Source: Ophioceras dolichostomum (lineage: Eukaryota; Ascomycota; Sordariomycetes; Magnaporthales; Ophioceraceae). Taken from it: a stretch of 12,818 bases of DNA. The translations under genes and the position numbers were made by a program. The notes below the pieces were generated by a model, which was not told the origin of the DNA, did not search any database, and saw nothing but the letters and a program-made list of their open reading frames with translations. Of this stretch, positions 9,037 to 12,818 are shown piece by piece. Numbering within the stretch: position 1 is the stretch's first letter; the number at the start of each line of letters is the position of its first letter. The stretch lies in assembly GCA_003049485.1 (NCBI GenBank), contig PYST01000554.1, forward strand, positions 4,290 to 17,107, given 5' to 3'.

Positions 9037-9127
9037 TGACCACTGCAGGGATCGAACCTGCGACATTATGCGAGCACAGGAAAGGACTTCTGTAAAGCAT
9101 ACGATATAACCACTAATCTAAGCGGCC
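9037..9127 (-). tRNA. tRNA-Val(UAC): tRNA-Val (anticodon UAC) with an 18-nt intron
   Basis: Read from 9127 down, the acceptor GGCCGCT pairs with AGTGGTC (two G-U pairs), with discriminator A at 9037. The D arm is GAT...ATC, the anticodon stem TATGC pairs with GCATA, and the T arm GCAGG-TTCGATC-CCTGC is perfect and contains the B box. The loop reads TTTACA, then an 18-nt insert at 9090-9073, then C. This puts anticodon TAC at 34-36 and the intron between positions 37 and 38, the canonical eukaryotic nuclear site. The mature body is 73 nt without CCA. The loop without the intron, TTTACAC, equals that of yeast tRNA-Val(UAC). It decodes GUA and possibly GUG. The intron would be removed by the tRNA splicing endonuclease. 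Confidence 0.93.
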
Positions 9128-9470
9128 AGATTTGATTCGTTGAATGGTAGGAAATTTCGGGCGGGATAAGGGTTTATATGGGCACAGCGTGACACCCCCC
9201 TTACCTCAGCAACCTTTTGGACACAACATTCCTTTGCCTGAACTTCTCAATTGACCTCGCAAACCAAAACCTTTCCGGAGGGAAATAGTCCAATTGAACA
9301 AACCTGATTTCATTTCATGTTCGTTCATTAGCACGCTGATCCATGAAGACCTGTGGGAGGGACCTCGGCAGTCACGTGTAGCTTTCCATAGCTCCAGCTC
9401 CAAGCTCGACAGGATCTTCCAGCTCGGGTTTCAGCTCGGTTTTCATAGGAAATTCTTCAACAAAGAAGCA
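9128..9470. other. intergenic region between tRNA-Val and mitochondrial RRF gene
   Basis: This holds the upstream sides of two divergent units. I see no gene. It has one CACGTG at 9373-9378, about 95 nt before the recycling-factor ATG, and a run of irregular AGCTC-containing repeats at about 9388-9440. No TATA box is evident. Confidence 0.5.
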
Positions 9471-10597
9471 ATGGAGAGCTGGAGTACAGCACGAGCAGTG
9501 CTTTGCCAGGCCAATTATGGTATTTCTGGGTTTTCCGCCATGTAAGCCGACATGATGTCACCTCCATCTGTGTGCCACCTATTGCTGCTTTGAAGCTAAA
9601 TAGGAAGCAAGCCCAATTAATCTACTAACGCCCTGCTCGCAGTAGTGGCAGGACAGCAATCCCCGTCTCGGCTGTCGCCCGTGCCCGAGGGAGACCAACC
9701 GCGGCGGCGACCGTCCCTTATGCCGGCGGTGCAGGCCGCAGAGGATTCTCCCATGTCTCAGTCCCGCCGGCCGCGAGGCCATTGAGGCCTCTCCGGCTGT
9801 CGACAGCGCTGTCTTCCCCCTCCTCGACCTGCTACCTTCCAAGCTGCCGCCTGCCGCTACACACCACACCAGTCGTCTACAAGAAAAAGGAGAAGGATGT
9901 GGCGCCCTCAGGCAAGGGGAACAAATCCCATTCCTCTGCGCCTACCACCGCCGACGAGGACCACCACTCCTCCTCGAAAGCCGACCCCGTCGACCCATAC
10001 GACATGAAGGACGTCGACGAAGCCCTCGACCGCCTAGCCGAGCGCACCGACGAGAAGCTCAAGTCCCTCCGTCAAGGCGGCCGCTTCAACCCAGCCTCGA
10101 TCGGGCGCGTTCCCGTCCGCCTCTCCTCCTCCTCTTCTTCGTCTTCTTCTTCAGAAACAACAACGACCCCCCTCGAAGAAGTAGCCCTCATCGACATAAA
10201 ATCCGGCCGAATCGTCCAGCTCACCCTCTTCGAAGCCTCCCACCGCAAAGCCGTCATGTCCGCGATCCAGTCCTCCCCATTGTTCAACCAGCAGCCCCAG
10301 CCGGACCCGGACGACGACACGATCCTTACCCTGAAGGTCGAGCCCGAGCAGCTGGACGAGCAGCTCAAGTCCGCGAGGGACATGTGCCACGCCTGGCGCG
10401 AGGGCATCAGAAAGGTCACGGCCGCGAGGAGCAAGAGGCACGCCGCGTGGAGGAAGGACAAAGTCGTGGGCGCGGACGACGTCGTGAAGCTGGGGAAGCA
10501 GCTGCAGAAGCTGCAGGACAAGAGGATGGCGAGCGTGGACGCGGCGGAGAAGACGCTGCTGCAGACGCTGAGGAAGAATCATGGGAATGCTTTCTAG
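9471..10597 (+). CDS. RRF1: Mitochondrial ribosome recycling factor
   Basis: My model joins 9471-9541 and 9643-10597, giving 341 residues. The 101-nt intron has a GTAAGC donor, a perfect ACTAAC branch point (9624-9629) and a CTCGCAG acceptor. Both sides are in the same phase (AT|T). The main frame has no ATG before the domain itself, so the upstream exon supplies the start. RRF splits post-termination ribosomes for another round of translation, here in the mitochondrial matrix. Residues 1-100 are Arg/Ser/Ala-rich, as expected of a presequence. The RRF domain runs from about 144 to 336: DMKDVDEALDRLAERTDEKL, then LRQGGRFNPASIGRV (the LRTGRA-type segment), PLEEVALIDIKSGRIVQLTLFE, a strand TILTLKVEPEQ, and a long C-terminal helix ending KLQDKRMASVDAAEKTLLQT. 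Oddities: a Ser10-Glu-Thr4 insert (185-199) within the small domain, and TAARSKR where bacterial factors have an Arg-Arg pair, by eye alignment. Family call is good; exon 1 rests on splice logic. Confidence 0.87.
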
Positions 10598-11020
10598 AGG
10601 GGGCGTGTGCGCGCGCGAAAAACCCTGTAGAGAGGAGTGGGGGCTGGCTGGCATGGGTTTCCCTCTCATGTGTGTAGGAAGGCAGGTGTGCATACTCGGT
10701 TGAGCAGACTCGAGCCTACAAGGCATCTGATGTGTTTGTATGTATATCTAAATCATGTAAAATCGGAGGACATTCTAGGAAGCGAAGCACGGGGCGGATA
10801 GCAAAAAGAATGGTATCGGAATGACCCGCTGGGTGCTTGAGAAAAAAAGAAGTCTCTGTTGTACAGGATCTATACATGATCGTATATACCTCTCTCAGGT
10901 TTGACGCGTATATTCACACTGAAGCGGGGAAGGAAGCCGGGGGTTCAGCGAAAAGCCTCCTCTCCAGTTCATTCTCTCTCTCAAGTACAGGGCTCCCGCC
11001 GAGCATAAGGTTCCCTCGAC
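10598..11020. other. convergent intergenic region after the RRF gene
   Basis: This 0.42 kb stretch lies between two converging genes and should hold both 3' UTRs. I see no gene or RNA. Several A/T-rich words (about 10738-10762 and 10900-10915) could contribute to 3'-end formation, but none is a clear AATAAA. Confidence 0.5.
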
Positions 11021-12556
11021 TCAGGCCCTCTTCTCAGCCCCCACAGGCGGCTTCCTCAAGCCACCCGGCATCAGCGACGCGACCTTAGCGGCGAACGTCC
11101 TCGCGTCTTTGCCCTGGTACGTCGCGTTCCGGGCGTGGTACATAGCCAGTGTGGCCATCGTGTCCGTGCGGTCCGCAAACACGGGTCCGGCGCCGTAGCG
11201 GCCCTGGACGACGGCGTTGAGAATTGCCTCCTTCGTGACGTCCCTCGCCTCGCCGATCTGCTCCTCCACCTGCGACGTAATGAGATCTCTTGCGATCAGC
11301 GCTTCCTCCGCCGTCGTCGTCAGTGACTCGCCATCGACATCATCCTCCTTCTTCTCCACCAGATACTCCTCCGCGTTGACGGCCAGCCACCCCCTCTCGA
11401 CGGCTGGGTCGGCGAAGAACACGTGCTTGCCCGCCAGGAGGCGCTCGGCGCTGTCCTGGGGGTGGTTGCACGAGACATCAGAGAACGCCTGCCCGCCGCC
11501 TAGGATGCGCATGGCGCGCACCGCGGACTCGACCTGGCCACGGGACGAGGTGGATGTGGATGCGGTGGATGCGGACGAGGAGGAGCTCTCCGTCGTCGTC
11601 GTCGTCGTCGTCGTGGGTTGTTGCTGCGAGATGTCGTCCGCAGCGGGTTCGGCCGTAGGTGCGCTAGACGGCACGGCGGGGCCCCAGCCCACGAGCGACT
11701 CGAGCGTCAGCTTAGGCGTGTACAGCTTAGGCGCGCCGACCTCCTGCGCGCGGAGGTACGCGATCTCCTCAGCCGAGGTGCCGACTCCGCCCTCGAGCGG
11801 GTTGGTTCTGCCCGTGGAACCTTTTCGCCCCTCGCCGTCGCGATCGCCGCCACCACCACCGCGGCCTCGGCCGCGTCGTCCACCACGTCCGCCGCGTCCG
11901 CCGCGTCCGCCACGTCCACGACCGCGCTGCTGGAAATCAGACCGGTCACCCATGGAGAACCCGCCGCCGCCGCCGCCACCGAAGCCGCCACGACCACGGA
12001 ACCGGCCGCCGCCGCCGAGCCCTGCAGGCGCACCGACGATGCGGACGCCAGGGGGAGGGCCCGTGGAGGAGAAGTCGTTGTTATCCGTGAGGCCGCCGCC
12101 CCCGCCGGCACCGCCGTTGGGAGAAAAAGACCCCGGGGGTCGTCGAGGCAAGCTGCGGACGTTGATGACGTTCGAGCCGGACGGGACCGCCGCTGCCGCT
12201 GGGAAGATCGGCCTGAACGACGTTCCACCTGCTCCTCCACGACCGGCACCCCCACCTGTCGTTGTCGAGGCAGCAGCAGCATTCCCAGACACCGGCGTCC
12301 TCCTGATGAGGCCGTTCAGAGACGTGGCGGCCTCGCCGGAGCGTTCGCGGATGGTCCTCGGTCGGCTGCTGCTTCCGTTGGAGCTGCTTTTGCTGCTGCT
12401 GGAGCCGCCATCATCTTCCCTGAGCGAGCTCGTGGTCGAGAAGAATGAACGTGGTGTCGTCGTTGCCGTCGAGGATGATGACCAGATCGCTGCTGCTAAT
12501 TCCCTTGGCGAGGGACGCCGGTGGTGCGAGAGGCACCGGACGCCTGAGCGTTGCAT
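11021..12556 (-). CDS. Predicted mitochondrial protein with central RGG/Gly-rich region, function unknown
   Basis: This single-exon gene encodes 511 residues. The frame is open beyond 12556, but the ATG there is preferred: A at -3, and the product begins MQRSGVRCLSHHRR and continues to PRSFFSTT near residue 40, a typical fungal presequence and cleavage-site pattern. Residues 1-45 are basic and Ser/Thr-rich. Low-complexity Ser/Gly/Pro follows. A dense RGG-type block (about 186-238, many GRGG/RGRG repeats) suggests RNA binding. A short conserved-looking segment, YTPKLTLESLVGWGP, sits at about 280-294. Poly-Thr and poly-Ser come next, and then an ordered alpha-rich C-terminal part (about 343-500) with WLAVNAEEYLVEKKE and AMYHARNATYQGKDARTFA. 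I do not recognise a named domain. The presequence plus the compact C-terminus make a mitochondrial ribosome or RNA-associated protein plausible (for example an mS46/Rsm28-type small-subunit protein), but this is a guess. The neighbouring recycling factor is converging, not co-transcribed. Confidence 0.78.
   Translation of the reverse strand: MQRSGVRCLSHHRRPSPRELAAAIWSSSSTATTTPRSFFSTTSSLREDDGGSSSSKSSSNGSSSRPRTIRERSGEAATSLNGLIRRTPVSGNAAAASTTTGGGAGRGGAGGTSFRPIFPAAAAVPSGSNVINVRSLPRRPPGSFSPNGGAGGGGGLTDNNDFSSTGPPPGVRIVGAPAGLGGGGRFRGRGGFGGGGGGGFSMGDRSDFQQRGRGRGGRGGRGGRGGRRGRGRGGGGGDRDGEGRKGSTGRTNPLEGGVGTSAEEIAYLRAQEVGAPKLYTPKLTLESLVGWGPAVPSSAPTAEPAADDISQQQPTTTTTTTTESSSSSASTASTSTSSRGQVESAVRAMRILGGGQAFSDVSCNHPQDSAERLLAGKHVFFADPAVERGWLAVNAEEYLVEKKEDDVDGESLTTTAEEALIARDLITSQVEEQIGEARDVTKEAILNAVVQGRYGAGPVFADRTDTMATLAMYHARNATYQGKDARTFAAKVASLMPGGLRKPPVGAEKRA
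11591..11614 (-). repeat. pure (ACG)8 microsatellite coding for poly-threonine
   Basis: Eight perfect CGT trinucleotides on the plus strand read as eight ACG codons, and so eight threonines, in the minus-strand RGG protein. Codon purity indicates replication slippage, so repeat length is likely to vary among strains. Confidence 0.85.
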
Positions 12557-12818
12557 TGTATATGTGTGGAAAGAAAGTCCGCTCGCTCGCAGTACGCGCG
12601 TGGGCGGCACTGCGATCGTCCTGGGACTTTGAACTTGCTTGAATGTACAGATAGATATGTGGATTTGTGTTTGAAGCAAGCTTCGGGAGGTCGAGGAAAG
12701 CTCAAATTTTTGGGCGGGCTTTGATTGGGCAATTACTTCTGGGGATCTATTTTCGATCAAAATCCCAGGCCCCCAACAGGGCCTGGGGACGGCTGATTAG
12801 GAAAAACGGTTGATTAGG
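12557..12818. other. upstream region of the RGG-protein gene
   Basis: This is the presumed promoter and leader of the minus-strand gene starting at 12556. It has no clear TATA box. It contains a strong inverted repeat at 12764-12787 (listed separately) and an imperfect direct repeat, CGGYTGATTAGG, at 12790-12801 and 12807-12818. The sequence ends in the second copy. Confidence 0.5.
12764..12787. repeat. perfect 9-bp inverted repeat with 6-nt loop
   Basis: CCCAGGCCC (12764-12772) and GGGCCTGGG (12779-12787) are exact reverse complements separated by CCAACA. As RNA this would be a stable hairpin. It lies about 210 nt upstream of the RGG-protein start codon, at the edge of the window. No function can be assigned. 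Confidence 0.75.

Noticed and set aside
9373..9378. CACGTG E-box upstream of the RRF gene
   Set aside because: A single 6-bp palindrome is expected by chance every few kilobases, with no second copy or conserved context.
11217..12632. 471-codon plus-strand open frame opposite the RGG protein, proline/arginine-rich
   Set aside because: It is the antisense of GC-rich RGG and Gly repeats, which read as Pro/Arg runs. It has no recognisable domain, while the minus strand has a presequence and an ordered C-terminus.
1..12818. A biosynthetic gene cluster, mobile element, CRISPR array or novel defence locus
   Set aside because: No transposase, reverse transcriptase, PKS/NRPS, CRISPR repeat or nuclease signature is visible. 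The genes are unrelated housekeeping and hydrolytic functions in mixed orientations.

Overview
The window looks like nuclear DNA of a filamentous ascomycete (Pezizomycotina). Its genes are GC-rich in coding sequence and broken by introns of roughly 100-170 nt with GTATGT, GTACGT or GTAAGC-type donors, CTAAC/CTGAC branch points and pyrimidine-rich CAG/TAG acceptors. A tRNA-Val carries a short intron at the canonical eukaryotic position. The 19-G run at base 1 and the odd total length suggest a complete small draft contig, but that is inference.

Layout, left to right. Bases 1-1272 hold no gene I can support. A four-exon gene for an ER membrane protein of the BAP29/BAP31 (yeast Yet) family lies at 1273-2341 (+). 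After a 0.7 kb convergent intergenic region comes a family 79 glycoside hydrolase at 3043-5237 (-), with an unresolved 5' end and a possible 63-nt cassette exon. A 1.5 kb divergent intergenic region follows. It contains the promoter of a three-exon NADP-type succinate-semialdehyde dehydrogenase (UGA2-like) at 6735-8593 (+). That gene has a mitochondrial-type N-terminal extension followed by a second in-frame ATG in good context. Its 3' flank carries a perfect 27-bp tandem duplication. Next are tRNA-Val(UAC) at 9037-9127 (-), a two-exon mitochondrial ribosome recycling factor gene at 9471-10597 (+), and an intronless gene at 11021-12556 (-). The last encodes a predicted mitochondrial protein with an RGG-rich central block that I cannot name.

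The genes do not form an operon or a biosynthetic cluster. They are separately transcribed ordinary eukaryotic genes: ER trafficking, extracellular glycan hydrolysis, GABA catabolism and mitochondrial translation. Three of the six (the dehydrogenase, the recycling factor and the RGG protein) carry presequence-like N-termini, which probably reflects chance. I found no CRISPR array, transposase, secondary-metabolite cluster or anything I would call a new system. The items most worth checking are the two-start architecture of the dehydrogenase, the missing first exon and cassette exon of the hydrolase, and the RGG protein.
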